DNA from: Collinsella sp. TF06-26
GTDB lineage: Bacteria; Actinomycetota; Coriobacteriia; Coriobacteriales; Coriobacteriaceae
Length of the DNA stretch: 64,000 nucleotides
NCBI RefSeq assembly: GCF_002232035.1
Contig: NZ_NKXR01000010.1
Span: forward strand, 1 to 64,000
Reading direction: 5' to 3'
Positions 46,546-57,855 of the stretch are shown one piece after another; positions within the stretch are counted from its first letter, which is position 1; every line of letters starts with the position of its first letter. Below the pieces are notes generated by a model, which worked only from the letters and a program-made list of their open reading frames with translations, was not told the DNA's origin and made no database searches. The translations under genes and the position numbers were made by a program.

Positions 46546-47601
46546 TCATCCTCCGATTTGGGACATAAATCGTTGTGTGCCCTCAATTATCGCGTGTTCC
46601 TGCGGCTTGTGGGCCACGGCATCGCGCCAAATCGAAAGTACCTGCATATCATCACCACGGCGCAGGGCGTCGCGCACCGAATACTCGGCATCGCTGAACA
46701 GGCACGGACGCACGTTGCCATCGGCCGTCAGGCGCAGACGGTTGCAATTCGCACAAAAATGATTGGACATGGCGCTAATAAAGCCGACCGTTCCCGCCGC
46801 GCCCGGAAAGTGCCAATAGCGCGCAGGGCCCGCGCCGGCAGGAGCGTCGTTGATGTCGAGCGGCTCGAGCTCGCCCAGTCCCGTCGCGGTGGCCCCGGCA
46901 TTGATGCGCGCCCGCAGCTCGTCGCTCGGAACGGTGTCACTCGCATCCCACAGCTCGGGATTGAGCGCGGGCGCGTGAGGGTCCACAGTGCAATGCGAGC
47001 TCGTGCGCTCGTCGCCGATGGGCATATATTCGATAAAGCGCAGGTGGATGGGGCGGTCAAGCGTGAGCCGCGCGAGGGCCGCCACATCCTGATTGAGCCG
47101 GCGCACCACAACGCAGTTGACCTTAACGGGCTCAAAGCCCCAAGCCAGCGCCGCGTCGATGCCGGCCATGGTCTGCTCGAGCCGGCCCAGGCGCGTGATC
47201 TTTCCAAAGAGCGTAGGGTCGAGTGTGTCGAGCGAGATGTTGACGCGGTTAAGCCCGGCATCTTTGAGCTGCGGTGCCAGCTTGGGCAGCAGGGCTCCGT
47301 TGGTGGTGAGCGAGATGTCCTCGATCTGCGGAATCGCGCGGATGTCACGAATGAGCGGGATGATACGGCGGCTGACCAGCGGCTCGCCGCCCGTCAGGCG
47401 TACGCGGCGAATGCCCTCCCCCGCCACCAAGCGCACAAAGCGGGCGATTTCCTCGGCACTGAGTAGCTCATCGTGCGCGCGGGGCGCCACGCCATCGGCC
47501 GGCATGCAGTAAATGCAGCGGAAATTGCACTTGTCGGTAACGGCAATGCGCAGGTAGTTGATATCGCGGCCAAAGCCGTCATGTTGCACGCGCCCGTCCA
47601 C
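46546..47601 (-). CDS. moaA: GTP 3',8-cyclase
   Basis: The 351-residue radical-SAM enzyme that starts molybdopterin synthesis from GTP. The N-terminal cluster motif is CNFRCIYC and the C-terminal second cluster FCANCNRLRL with a later Cys (RPCLF); LTGGEPL is the SAM-binding strand. Starts at GTG 47601 with GGGGAGGG upstream. First of the moaA and moaC-mobB pair; other Mo-cofactor genes and molybdoenzymes are outside the window. Confidence 0.95.
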   Translation of the reverse strand: MDGRVQHDGFGRDINYLRIAVTDKCNFRCIYCMPADGVAPRAHDELLSAEEIARFVRLVAGEGIRRVRLTGGEPLVSRRIIPLIRDIRAIPQIEDISLTTNGALLPKLAPQLKDAGLNRVNISLDTLDPTLFGKITRLGRLEQTMAGIDAALAWGFEPVKVNCVVVRRLNQDVAALARLTLDRPIHLRFIEYMPIGDERTSSHCTVDPHAPALNPELWDASDTVPSDELRARINAGATATGLGELEPLDINDAPAGAGPARYWHFPGAAGTVGFISAMSNHFCANCNRLRLTADGNVRPCLFSDAEYSVRDALRRGDDMQVLSIWRDAVAHKPQEHAIIEGTQRFMSQIGG

Positions 47602-47735
47602 GCAGCCCTCCCCTCACGCGGCGTTTTATTCTTCGGAAAACATAATACTCCACGGGAGAATCATGCCGACACCCGTACGACAGGACAGGTCGCTTCGAGC
47701 AAAACGGACTTTCCAAGCCCATCCTCAGCACGCAA

Positions 47736-47796
47736 ACCATCACAACATTCGATGCTTTTCCCGATTTTGGCAAAAAACGTCGAATGTTGTGATGGT
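47736..47796. repeat. 61-nt palindromic repeat, copy 3
   Basis: Arms ACCATCACAACATTCGATG and CGTCGAATGTTGTGATGGT pair with one mismatch. The loop (TTTTCCCGATTTTGGC) matches copy 4 and the reverse complement of the copy 2 loop, so this copy is in the other orientation. Located in the 235-bp gap upstream of moaA. Confidence 0.9.
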
Positions 47797-47836
47797 CTGC
47801 CTGCCCACGGCATCCTGTAGAAGGGCCGAAACGCCC

Positions 47837-48874
47837 CTAAAGGCCGCCGTCCCAGTGCCGAATCACGAATTCTCGCAGGTCGTTCTGCCGCTTTTGGAAC
47901 GCTTCGCTTCGGTCGCACTTAAGGCCCATAGCGAGCGCGATGGCGTTCATCGCCCGGTGCAATTGCAGCTGGTGGGCAAACTGAGTCCCGGTGAGGACGA
48001 TCATCCTAAAGCCCAGCGCGCTCAGCACGGTCATACGCTCCGCGTCCGACGCGCTGCGCTGTTTATCAAGATGGTCCGAGCCGTTGTATTCAATGCCCGT
48101 ACCGCTCGCAGGCGCATATACGTCGATCTCGAAATACCCGGCCTTTGCGAGATACTTGAACTCGTTGGGAACATCGACCCGATGGTTGAGCTCGATCTTG
48201 ACGTATCCCAGCCCGCCCTGGGAACGTTTTGCTACGACCATGATTGCGGTGGCCGTCTCCATGGGCGACCGCGCGCCATCGTGTACGCGCCTGAGCACGG
48301 CGGCCGCACGTATGGCCCCTTGACGAGATCGGTTCTCATTGCAATAGGCAACCAAGTCGGCAACGGTATACCTCTGCCCCATCTCGATATAATCGCCTGT
48401 CGACAGATGATTCAAATGGTATCGGGCGCAGATTTCATACCCATATTCCAGCTGCTCGGGCTCGCTCATCCACGAACCCGCTTGGACAAAGCACATGACC
48501 TCATCAACCACTAGAAGGCCCTCTGCCACCTCAAGAAGATGGTCTGGAGGTACCGGCGCCCCAAACACGTGGCACCTAAATCCAGCCGGCGTCGAGCGCT
48601 CAAAATCGAAGTTGACGAGCGTGTCGATGTGATCGAGCTCTTCTCGTGGAATACCAAGCGAAACCAGATAGTCGGTAACGATCCCGACTGCCGCTGAAGC
48701 CCTCAGCCCCTTGGCATCGAGCCCCAATTTGGGCAGGTCCGCAGTCGGCTCCGCCTCGCTAGCAAGCGAGTCCTCGTCGTATAGGCTGCTTGCTCGCGAG
48801 AGCGGCTCGGACGGGCGCGCCACGTTGTGGTACAGCCAAGCAGTCTTATGGGACAGGACGATCGGCAGGTCCAT
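47837..48874 (-). CDS. Unknown protein with possible C-terminal nuclease-like fold
   Basis: A 345-residue soluble protein, not recognised as a named family. The C-terminal third reads EIDVYAPASGTGIEYNGSDH (in parts) then DAERMTVLSALGFRMIVLTG, recalling the small PD-(D/E)xK/DUF559-type core (Asp/Glu-x-Glu-Tyr, His, then Arg and Leu before a Gly-Phe turn). That is a weak resemblance. The N-terminal 130 residues show a Trp-rich helical start (HKTAWLYHN). GGAGGG precedes the ATG. Flanked by 61-nt repeats on both sides. No partner gene. Confidence 0.72.
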   Translation of the reverse strand: MDLPIVLSHKTAWLYHNVARPSEPLSRASSLYDEDSLASEAEPTADLPKLGLDAKGLRASAAVGIVTDYLVSLGIPREELDHIDTLVNFDFERSTPAGFRCHVFGAPVPPDHLLEVAEGLLVVDEVMCFVQAGSWMSEPEQLEYGYEICARYHLNHLSTGDYIEMGQRYTVADLVAYCNENRSRQGAIRAAAVLRRVHDGARSPMETATAIMVVAKRSQGGLGYVKIELNHRVDVPNEFKYLAKAGYFEIDVYAPASGTGIEYNGSDHLDKQRSASDAERMTVLSALGFRMIVLTGTQFAHQLQLHRAMNAIALAMGLKCDRSEAFQKRQNDLREFVIRHWDGGL

Positions 48875-48977
48875 GAGCCCTCCAATGGAGTCGGATAACC
48901 AACCTTATTCTCCTGCCCACGGATCCGCACACCTTCGTGCGCAAGAAAGCGATTCCACCCGATCGAGTGGTAGAAAA

Positions 48978-49038
48978 ACCATCACAACATTCGATGTTTT
49001 TCCCGTTTTTGGCAAAAAACGTCGAATGTTGTGATGGT
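48978..49038. repeat. 61-nt palindromic repeat, copy 4
   Basis: Same arms as copy 3, loop TTTTCCCGTTTTTGGC. Located between the unknown gene's start and the ABC gene stop at 49090. Confidence 0.92.
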
Positions 49039-49089
49039 TTGAGGCGAGGTGAGGGGCACGGAGGGGTCAAAGCATCGTGCTCGAACGGG

Positions 49090-50988
49090 TTAATCCAGCT
49101 CTTTTAAGCCATGTGCCAGCTGCCAGTACTCGCCGTGCTGGGCGAGCAGCTCTTCGTGCGTGCCGCGCTCGATGATGCGGCCGTGTTCGAGGACCATGAT
49201 GGCGTCGGCGTCGCGGACGGTGGACAGGCGGTGCGCGATCATAAACGTGGTGCGGCCACGCATGATGCGGTCCATGCCGCGCTCGATGAGCTTTTCGGTG
49301 CGCGTGTCGATAGAGCTCGTGGCCTCGTCCAAGATGAGCACCGGCGGGTCGGCGACGGCCACGCGCGCGATGGCGAGCAGCTGGCGCTGGCCCTGCGACA
49401 GGTTGGCGCCGTCGGCCGTGACCGGCGTGTCGTACCCTCTAGGCAGGCGGCGGATAAACGAATCCGCGCAGGCAGCCTCGGCGGCGGCGCGCACTTCCTC
49501 GTCGGTCGCGTCGAGCTTGCCAAAGCGGATGTTCTGCGCAATGGTGCCGCTAAACAGGTGCGTGTCCTGCAGCACAATGCCAAGCGACCCGCGCAGGCTG
49601 GCCATGGCAATGTGCTTGACGTCGATGCCGTCGTACGTGATCTCGCCGTCATCGACCTCGTAGAAGCGGTTGATGAGGTTGGTGATGGTCGTCTTACCTG
49701 CGCCTGTGGAGCCCACAAAGGCGATCTTTTGGCCCGGCTTGGCAAACAGGTTGAGATCCGTGAGCACACGGGTGCCTGGCACGTAGGAAAAGTCCACGGC
49801 ATGGAAGCGCACGTCGCCGGCAAGTGGGACCAAGCCGCACGTGAGCTCGGTGCCGTCGGCAGCCACCGCACGGCCCGACTCATCAACGGCAGCCACATCA
49901 TGCAGGTGCCCGTACGCGCCCACGCCCTGGCCCTCGGGAATCTTCCATGCCCACGCGGCGTCGCCCGTCTGCACCAGCTCCACGCAGCCCTCGTCCACCT
50001 CGGGCTTAAGGTCCATGGCGGCAAACAGGCGCTCGGCACCGGCCAGCGCGTTGAGCAAAAAGTTGCCCAGCTGCGTAAACTGGTTGATGGGCATGGCCGC
50101 CTGGCGTACAAAGACCAGGTAGCTTGCAAGCGCGCCTACGTCGGCGAGCCCCTTGATGCAGAGCATGCCGCCCGCCACGGCGACGATGGCGTAGTTGGCA
50201 TAGCCGATCACCACGGTCATGGGCACCATGGAGTTGGCGTAGCTCACGGCGGCGGTGCCGGTGCGGCGAAGCTCGTCGTTGCGGCAGGTGAAGCCGGCGA
50301 CATTCGCTGCCTCGCGGTTAAAGACCTTGATGACCTTTTGGCCCGAGACCATCTCTTCGATATATCCGTCCAGGTCGCCAAGCGATGCCTGCTGGGCGGC
50401 AAAGAAGCGCTTAGAGCGCGCGCCCGAGTAGCGCGCATACAGCACAATGGCCGCATCGCACACGAGCGTGATAATCGTGAGCTGCCAGTTAAGGATGATG
50501 AGCATGGCCGTGGTGCCCACAACCTGAATGGCGGCCTGAATCACGTTGGCAAAGCTGTTGTTGAGCGCCTCGGAGACGGTGTCGACGTCGTTGGTGAAAA
50601 AGCTCATGATGTCACCCGAGCGCGTGCTGTCAAAATAACTGAGCGGCAGCGTCTGGATGTGCGCGAACAGGTCGCGGCGAATATCGGACACCACGCGCTG
50701 GGCCGCGCGCACCATGATCTGTGAGTAGCCCAGGGCCGAGAGCACGCCCGCGGCGTAGATGATCGCCGTCAGGATGACCTGCTTGGCGAGCAGTTCCTCC
50801 CCGCCCGTGGCCAAACCGTTAACGATGGGGCGCACCATGTAGGTGCCGGCGAGGCTCGCGATGGCGGCGACGGAGGCGAGCACACCCACCGCCAGCAGCG
50901 AGAACTTGGCATGCCCCATGTAGGAGAGCAGGCGGCGGAGCGTCTGCGCCAGATTGGCGGGACGGGCCTGAGCGGATGTCTTAGGCAT
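49090..50988 (-). CDS. ABC exporter half-transporter, second pair, subunit 2
   Basis: About 632 residues. Membrane helices lie within residues 30-310, then an unusual inserted stretch of about 55 residues (ELVQTGDAAWAWKIPEG onward) between the membrane part and the nucleotide domain. Walker A GSTGAGKTT, signature LSQGQRQLLA and Walker B LILDEATSS with Glu. Start at ATG 50988, preceded by GGAAGGGGG, overlapping the previous gene by 8 bases. Forms a heterodimer candidate with the next gene; substrate unknown. Confidence 0.9.
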   Translation of the reverse strand: MPKTSAQARPANLAQTLRRLLSYMGHAKFSLLAVGVLASVAAIASLAGTYMVRPIVNGLATGGEELLAKQVILTAIIYAAGVLSALGYSQIMVRAAQRVVSDIRRDLFAHIQTLPLSYFDSTRSGDIMSFFTNDVDTVSEALNNSFANVIQAAIQVVGTTAMLIILNWQLTIITLVCDAAIVLYARYSGARSKRFFAAQQASLGDLDGYIEEMVSGQKVIKVFNREAANVAGFTCRNDELRRTGTAAVSYANSMVPMTVVIGYANYAIVAVAGGMLCIKGLADVGALASYLVFVRQAAMPINQFTQLGNFLLNALAGAERLFAAMDLKPEVDEGCVELVQTGDAAWAWKIPEGQGVGAYGHLHDVAAVDESGRAVAADGTELTCGLVPLAGDVRFHAVDFSYVPGTRVLTDLNLFAKPGQKIAFVGSTGAGKTTITNLINRFYEVDDGEITYDGIDVKHIAMASLRGSLGIVLQDTHLFSGTIAQNIRFGKLDATDEEVRAAAEAACADSFIRRLPRGYDTPVTADGANLSQGQRQLLAIARVAVADPPVLILDEATSSIDTRTEKLIERGMDRIMRGRTTFMIAHRLSTVRDADAIMVLEHGRIIERGTHEELLAQHGEYWQLAHGLKELD

Positions 50989-52810
50989 GGCGCTCACCCC
51001 CTTCCAAGGTCAATCCGCTGGGGACGGAGGAAAACGGATCATTCGCGCAGCCATCGTCGCTGGCGTCGCCGGTGTCTGCGTTCCCCGCAAACTCCATCTG
51101 CGAGGCGTAAATCTCTTGGTAGATGTTGTCGCCCGCCAGCAGTTCCTCGTGCGTGCCCACGCCGTGGACACGACCGTCGTCCAACACCATAATGCGATCG
51201 GCATCCATGACGCTCGCGATGCGCTGGGCGATGATGAGCACGGTCGTATTGGGAATCCGAGCGATGTGCTCGCGAATCTTAGCGTCGGTCGCCATATCGA
51301 CCGCGCTGGTGGAGTCATCAAAAATGAGCACGCGCGGATGTTTGAGCAGCGTGCGCGCGATGCACAGGCGTTGCTTCTGGCCACCCGAAACACCGGCGCC
51401 GCCTTGACCCAACTCGCCGTCCAGCCCGCCGATGCGATCAAGGAACTCGTCCACGCACGCCGCGCGGCAAGCCGCGAGGAGCCCATCGTCCGACGCCCGC
51501 GGATTGCCCCACTGCAGGTTCTCGCGCACGGTGCCCGTGAACAGCACATTCTTTTGCAGCACAATTCCCACCGCGTCGCGCAAGGTAGCCAGGTCGTAGT
51601 CGCGCACGTCGCGTCCGCCCACAAGCACGGCACCCTCGGTGGCGTCATACAGGCGCGCGATTAGCTGCACAAGCGAGCTCTTGCCCGAACCCGTGCCGCC
51701 GAGGATGCCCACCGTCGAGCCGCTCTCGATGCGAAGGTCGATATGCTCGAGCACGTCCTCGGCTGCATCCGCGCGGTATTTAAAGGAAACGTCGCGAAAC
51801 TCGATACTGCCGTCCGCTGGCACCGCAGTCGCGAGGTCTCCCGCAGGGTTGGCGATAAAGGGCTCCTCATCGAGCACCTCTGCGATACGGCCCACACTCG
51901 TGAGAGCGCGCGTGAGCAGCAAAAACACGTTGGAAATCATCATGAGCGAGTTCATAATCAGCAGCACGTAGCTCATAAAGCCCGTGAGCGAGCCCACGCC
52001 CAAGCGGCCTTCGATGATCATGCGGCCGCCAATCCACAAGATCGAGAGCGCAGCCACGTACATCGAGAGTTGGAACACCGGCAGGTTGAGCACAGCGGTG
52101 CCAAAGGTCTTGGTCGCCGTGCCAGCGAGCTCGGTATTGACGGTGTCGAACTTGTCGCACTCGTGCTCGGCGCGCACGTAAGCCTTCACGGCGCGCACGG
52201 CGGTAAGGTCCTCTTGCACCACGCCGTTGAGGTGGTCCATCGAGGTCTGGAGTTGGCGGTAGAGCGGGCTCACGCGCACGGTAATGATACCGAGCACGAT
52301 GGCGAGCATCGGCAGAATGACGGCAAAGACCGCCGCGAGCTCGCGCGAGAGCGCAAAAGCGTAGACGAGGCCCATGACCAGATTTACCGGCCCGCGCACC
52401 ATGGGGCGGAAGCCGTTACCTACGGCGTTTTGAATCACGGTGATGTCGGTGGTCATGCGAGTGACAAGCGAGCTGGCGTCGTAGTTGTCCAGATTGCCAA
52501 AAGCGAGCGTCTGGATCTTGCGATACTCGGCCTCGCGCAGGTTAGCGCCCAGCCCCGAGGCGACGCGAGCGGACGTGCGCGCATAGCCCAAGCCAAGTAC
52601 CAGCGAACATGCGGCGCACACCAACATATACGTGCCCTGCAACAGCATGTAGTTGATGTCGCCCGCGGGCACGCCCACATCGATGATATTTGCCATGATG
52701 ACCGGGATAAACAGCTCGAGCGCCGTCTCGGCCGTCACAAAGAACACGCCGAGTATGGCATCGCGGCGGTATGTCCCCAGATAGGAAAACAGAATCTTGA
52801 GATTGCGCAC
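50981..52810 (-). CDS. ABC exporter half-transporter, second pair, subunit 1
   Basis: A 609-residue half transporter starting at GTG 52810. Membrane part in residues 15-310; Walker A GGTGSGKSS, signature VSGGQKQRLC, Walker B VLIFDDSTSAVD in which the usual catalytic Glu is Asp (DDSTS), which marks the degenerate site of a heterodimeric exporter. It overlaps subunit 2 by a few bases. Divergent from the MATE gene across 261 bp, so the MerR-type promoter there might also affect it. Confidence 0.92.
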   Translation of the reverse strand: MRNLKILFSYLGTYRRDAILGVFFVTAETALELFIPVIMANIIDVGVPAGDINYMLLQGTYMLVCAACSLVLGLGYARTSARVASGLGANLREAEYRKIQTLAFGNLDNYDASSLVTRMTTDITVIQNAVGNGFRPMVRGPVNLVMGLVYAFALSRELAAVFAVILPMLAIVLGIITVRVSPLYRQLQTSMDHLNGVVQEDLTAVRAVKAYVRAEHECDKFDTVNTELAGTATKTFGTAVLNLPVFQLSMYVAALSILWIGGRMIIEGRLGVGSLTGFMSYVLLIMNSLMMISNVFLLLTRALTSVGRIAEVLDEEPFIANPAGDLATAVPADGSIEFRDVSFKYRADAAEDVLEHIDLRIESGSTVGILGGTGSGKSSLVQLIARLYDATEGAVLVGGRDVRDYDLATLRDAVGIVLQKNVLFTGTVRENLQWGNPRASDDGLLAACRAACVDEFLDRIGGLDGELGQGGAGVSGGQKQRLCIARTLLKHPRVLIFDDSTSAVDMATDAKIREHIARIPNTTVLIIAQRIASVMDADRIMVLDDGRVHGVGTHEELLAGDNIYQEIYASQMEFAGNADTGDASDDGCANDPFSSVPSGLTLEGGERHA

Positions 52811-52998
52811 GCAGGTTCATCCCCCATCAAACGTCGTTCGCAAACCCACGTATTATGGCGCGGCGTGCGGCGGTGTCAAGTGTTCCGAAATCGATTTCTG
52901 CAAGGCTAGTGCAGGCGCTAAGCTTGCAAGGTGCATCTCTGTATTCAATTGGAAATGAATGCGACCGCGACTTTTTCGCCCCGCCGCCAACACAAACC

Positions 52999-53029
52999 TT
53001 GACTCTACAATCGGTGTAGGGTTTTCACT
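52999..53029 (+). promoter_or_regulatory. MerR-type promoter before MATE pump
   Basis: TTGACT (52999-53004) and TTCACT (53024-53029) are separated by 19 bases, the over-long spacer typical of MerR-activated promoters, and the spacer holds the dyad CTACAATCGGTGTAG (53005-53019). It lies 43 bases upstream of the MATE ATG. The MerR gene is the next gene downstream. Confidence 0.78.
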
Positions 53030-53071
53030 ACACTGGTACGTAAACGACCCAAGCCAGAAAGTGCCCCGACC

Positions 53072-54418
53072 ATGGAACACGACCTCACACGCGGCAATGT
53101 CCTTAAGACCATCGCGGTCTTTGCCCTGCCCTATATGCTCTCCTACTTTTTGCAGATGCTCTACGGCATGGCCGACCTGTACATGATGGGGCAGTTTAGC
53201 GGCGCCGCCGGCATCACCGCCGTGGGCAACGGCGCGCAGACACTCTATATCATTACCGTGACGCTCGTGGGTCTGGCCATGGGAACGACGGTCATCGTCG
53301 GCCACGCCGTGGGTTCGCGCCGCTTCGACCGCGCCGAGACCGCCATCGGCAACACCATTACGCTGTTTATGGGCGTCTCGGTGGTGCTGGCCGCCATCTT
53401 GCTCGCGCTGTGCCCGCAAATTGTGGCGCTCATTGGCACGCCGGCCGAGGCAGTCGAAGGCACTGCCGCCTACCTGCGCATCTGCTTTGTCGGCATTCCG
53501 TTTATCGCCGCGTACAACATCCTCTCGGCCATCTTTCGCGGACTGGGCGATTCGCGCTCGCCTATGTACGTGATCGGCGTGGCATGCATCATTAACATCG
53601 CGCTTGATTTTCTGTTTATCGGCCACATGGGGCTCGGCCCCGTGGGCGCCGCACTCGGCACGGTCATCGCACAGACGGCCAGCGTTGCCCTCGCGCTCGT
53701 GTGGCTCAAAAGCCGTCGCACGAACATCCACGTTAAGCGCAGCGACCTGCGCCCCCAGCCCGAAGTGCTCGGTAGCATTCTTAAGATCGGCGTGCCCGTG
53801 GCCGTGCAGGACGGCTGCATCCAGGTGGCGTTTATGTTTATCACCGTCATCGCCAACCACCGCGACCTGGTCGACGCCGCCGCTGTGGGCCTGGTCGAAA
53901 AGATGATCAGCTTTTTGTTCATTGTGCCGAGTTCCATGGGCGCTACCGTCAGCGCGCTCACGGCGCAAAATGCCGGCGCGGGCAAGGGCGATCGCGCGCG
54001 TCAGGTACTCAAGGACGCCATGACCATCTCGGTGGTGTACGGCTGCCTGATCACGGTGCTGATGTGGCTGGTGGCGCCGGCGTTTATCGGCTTTTTTGCC
54101 AAGGACGCCGCAGTGGTCGCGGCCGGCGCCGGCTATATGCGCAGCTATATTTTCGATGCGATCTTTGCCGGCATCCACATTTGCTTTAGCGGCTTTTTCG
54201 CTGCATATGGCAAGAGCTACATCGGCTTTGCGCACAACGTGCTGGCCGTGGTACTCATTCGCGTGCCCGGTGCATGGCTGCTGTCGAATGCCTATTCTGA
54301 CACGCTGTTCCCCATGGGCATCGCCTCGCCGTGCGGGTCAATTCTGTCGGCGGTCATCTGTGTGATTGCATTTACCGTGCTCAACCGGCGCGGGGCTTTT
54401 GACAAGCTGATGGCGTAG
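53072..54418 (+). CDS. MATE family efflux transporter
   Basis: A 448-residue protein with about twelve membrane helices in two repeats, opening with GNVLKTIAVFALPYMLSYFL, the typical MATE start with MADLYMMGQFSGAAG in helix 1-2. Exports cationic drugs or metabolites with Na+ or H+. It is followed 54 bases later by the MerR regulator and preceded by the MerR-type promoter, so a drug-responsive pair is inferred. The start is ATG 53072; no strong ribosome site was seen. Confidence 0.92.
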   Translation: MEHDLTRGNVLKTIAVFALPYMLSYFLQMLYGMADLYMMGQFSGAAGITAVGNGAQTLYIITVTLVGLAMGTTVIVGHAVGSRRFDRAETAIGNTITLFMGVSVVLAAILLALCPQIVALIGTPAEAVEGTAAYLRICFVGIPFIAAYNILSAIFRGLGDSRSPMYVIGVACIINIALDFLFIGHMGLGPVGAALGTVIAQTASVALALVWLKSRRTNIHVKRSDLRPQPEVLGSILKIGVPVAVQDGCIQVAFMFITVIANHRDLVDAAAVGLVEKMISFLFIVPSSMGATVSALTAQNAGAGKGDRARQVLKDAMTISVVYGCLITVLMWLVAPAFIGFFAKDAAVVAAGAGYMRSYIFDAIFAGIHICFSGFFAAYGKSYIGFAHNVLAVVLIRVPGAWLLSNAYSDTLFPMGIASPCGSILSAVICVIAFTVLNRRGAFDKLMA

Positions 54419-54472
54419 AGGGACAACGCGAGCCTGGCGCCCCTCCCCGACCCTATTGAAAGGAGCGGTCCC

Positions 54473-55321
54473 GTGACCGACATGCCAAGCGAACACACCG
54501 AGGGCCTGCTCCGCATTGGCGAGGTGGCGCGTCTGTTTAACCTGAGCGTGGGCACGTTGCGCCATTACGAGCAGATGGGCCTACTGGACCCGGCGCACAT
54601 CGATCCGGCAAGTGGGTACCGCTACTACGGATCGCGACAGCTCTCCACCCTCAATACCATCAGCCACCTGCGCGTTCTCGACTTGCCACTCGCGCAAATC
54701 CGTGAGTTTGTGACCACGCGCGATGTGGACCTTATGCAGCGGCAGCTGGCTCAGCAGCAGGAGCTCATCGAGCGCAAGCGCCGCGAGCTGGAGCGCGTGT
54801 CGCGTAAGATCGATAACCGGCTTGCGCTGCTCCACGATGCTTTGAACACCGAGCTCGATACCATTTGCACAATCGATGCGCCCGAGCTTCGCTGCGCCGT
54901 GTTGCGCGAACGCGTCAACCCTACCGACGCCTATGCGCTGGAGTGGCAGATTCGTCAACTGCAGAAGGGCCAGCACGAGACCTTTGTCTTTCTGGGCAAC
55001 TTGGGCGTCGGGATTGGCGCCGAGCGCCTCGCCGCCGGCGACTTTGATGGCTACGACGAGGTCTTCCTGCTGCTCGATGACACCGATGATTACGTGGGCG
55101 ACGTCGAGGTGCGGCCCGCCGCGCGCTGTCTGACCATAAGCTTCCGCGGTACACATGGGCAAGCAGCCCCACGCTACGAGCAGCTGCTCGGCTATATGTG
55201 CGAGCACGGCCTGACCCCCGCCGGTCCCTCACGCGAGATCGCCCTCATCGATGACATCATCAGCGACGACCCTGCAACCTACGTGACGCAGATCACGGTG
55301 CCGGTTGCCCCAGCAAAGTAA
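54473..55321 (+). CDS. MerR family regulator with GyrI-like effector domain
   Basis: A 282-residue regulator starting at GTG 54473, AAGGAG eight bases upstream. Residues about 10-80 are the MerR winged helix (RIGEVARLFNLSVGTLRHYE, GYRYYG), followed by a dimer coiled coil to about 130 rich in Gln, Glu and Arg. The C-terminal 150 residues resemble the drug-binding GyrI-like domain of BmrR-type regulators. Together with the 19-bp spacer promoter upstream of MATE it likely senses drugs and activates the pump. Confidence 0.9.
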   Translation: MTDMPSEHTEGLLRIGEVARLFNLSVGTLRHYEQMGLLDPAHIDPASGYRYYGSRQLSTLNTISHLRVLDLPLAQIREFVTTRDVDLMQRQLAQQQELIERKRRELERVSRKIDNRLALLHDALNTELDTICTIDAPELRCAVLRERVNPTDAYALEWQIRQLQKGQHETFVFLGNLGVGIGAERLAAGDFDGYDEVFLLLDDTDDYVGDVEVRPAARCLTISFRGTHGQAAPRYEQLLGYMCEHGLTPAGPSREIALIDDIISDDPATYVTQITVPVAPAK

Positions 55322-55358
55322 GAACCGCCCGGAAGGCATCATGCTTCCCGGGCGGTTC
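55322..55358 (+). terminator. Terminator after MerR gene
   Basis: GAACCGCCCGGAAG pairs with CTTCCCGGGCGGTTC (one bulged base), directly behind the stop; TTCAATTT follows. Also lies between convergent genes, so may serve ligA too. Confidence 0.75.
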
Positions 55359-55379
55359 TTCAATTTGGTTATCAATGCG

Positions 55380-57728
<2,349 letters not shown>

Positions 57729-57792
57729 TCAACTCATGCCCTTGCCATTTCTAAATGATCCGTTTCCCCGTCCCCAACGGATCAATAAGAAA

Positions 57793-57829
57793 AGAGGGAC
57801 TGTCCCGCGTTGGCGGGACAGCCCCCTCT
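57793..57829 (-). terminator. Rho-independent terminator after htrA
   Basis: On the minus strand AGAGGGGGCTGTCCCGC/GCGGGACAGTCCCTCT with AA/CA loop, followed by TTTTCTT, 27 bases past the htrA stop. Confidence 0.88.
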
Positions 57830-57855
57830 GGCTTCGATATGTGTGAAGTGGCTCG

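Noticed and set aside
31865..49038. CRISPR array from the repeated palindromes
   Set aside because: Copies are separated by kilobases, not by regular spacers, and there are no cas genes.
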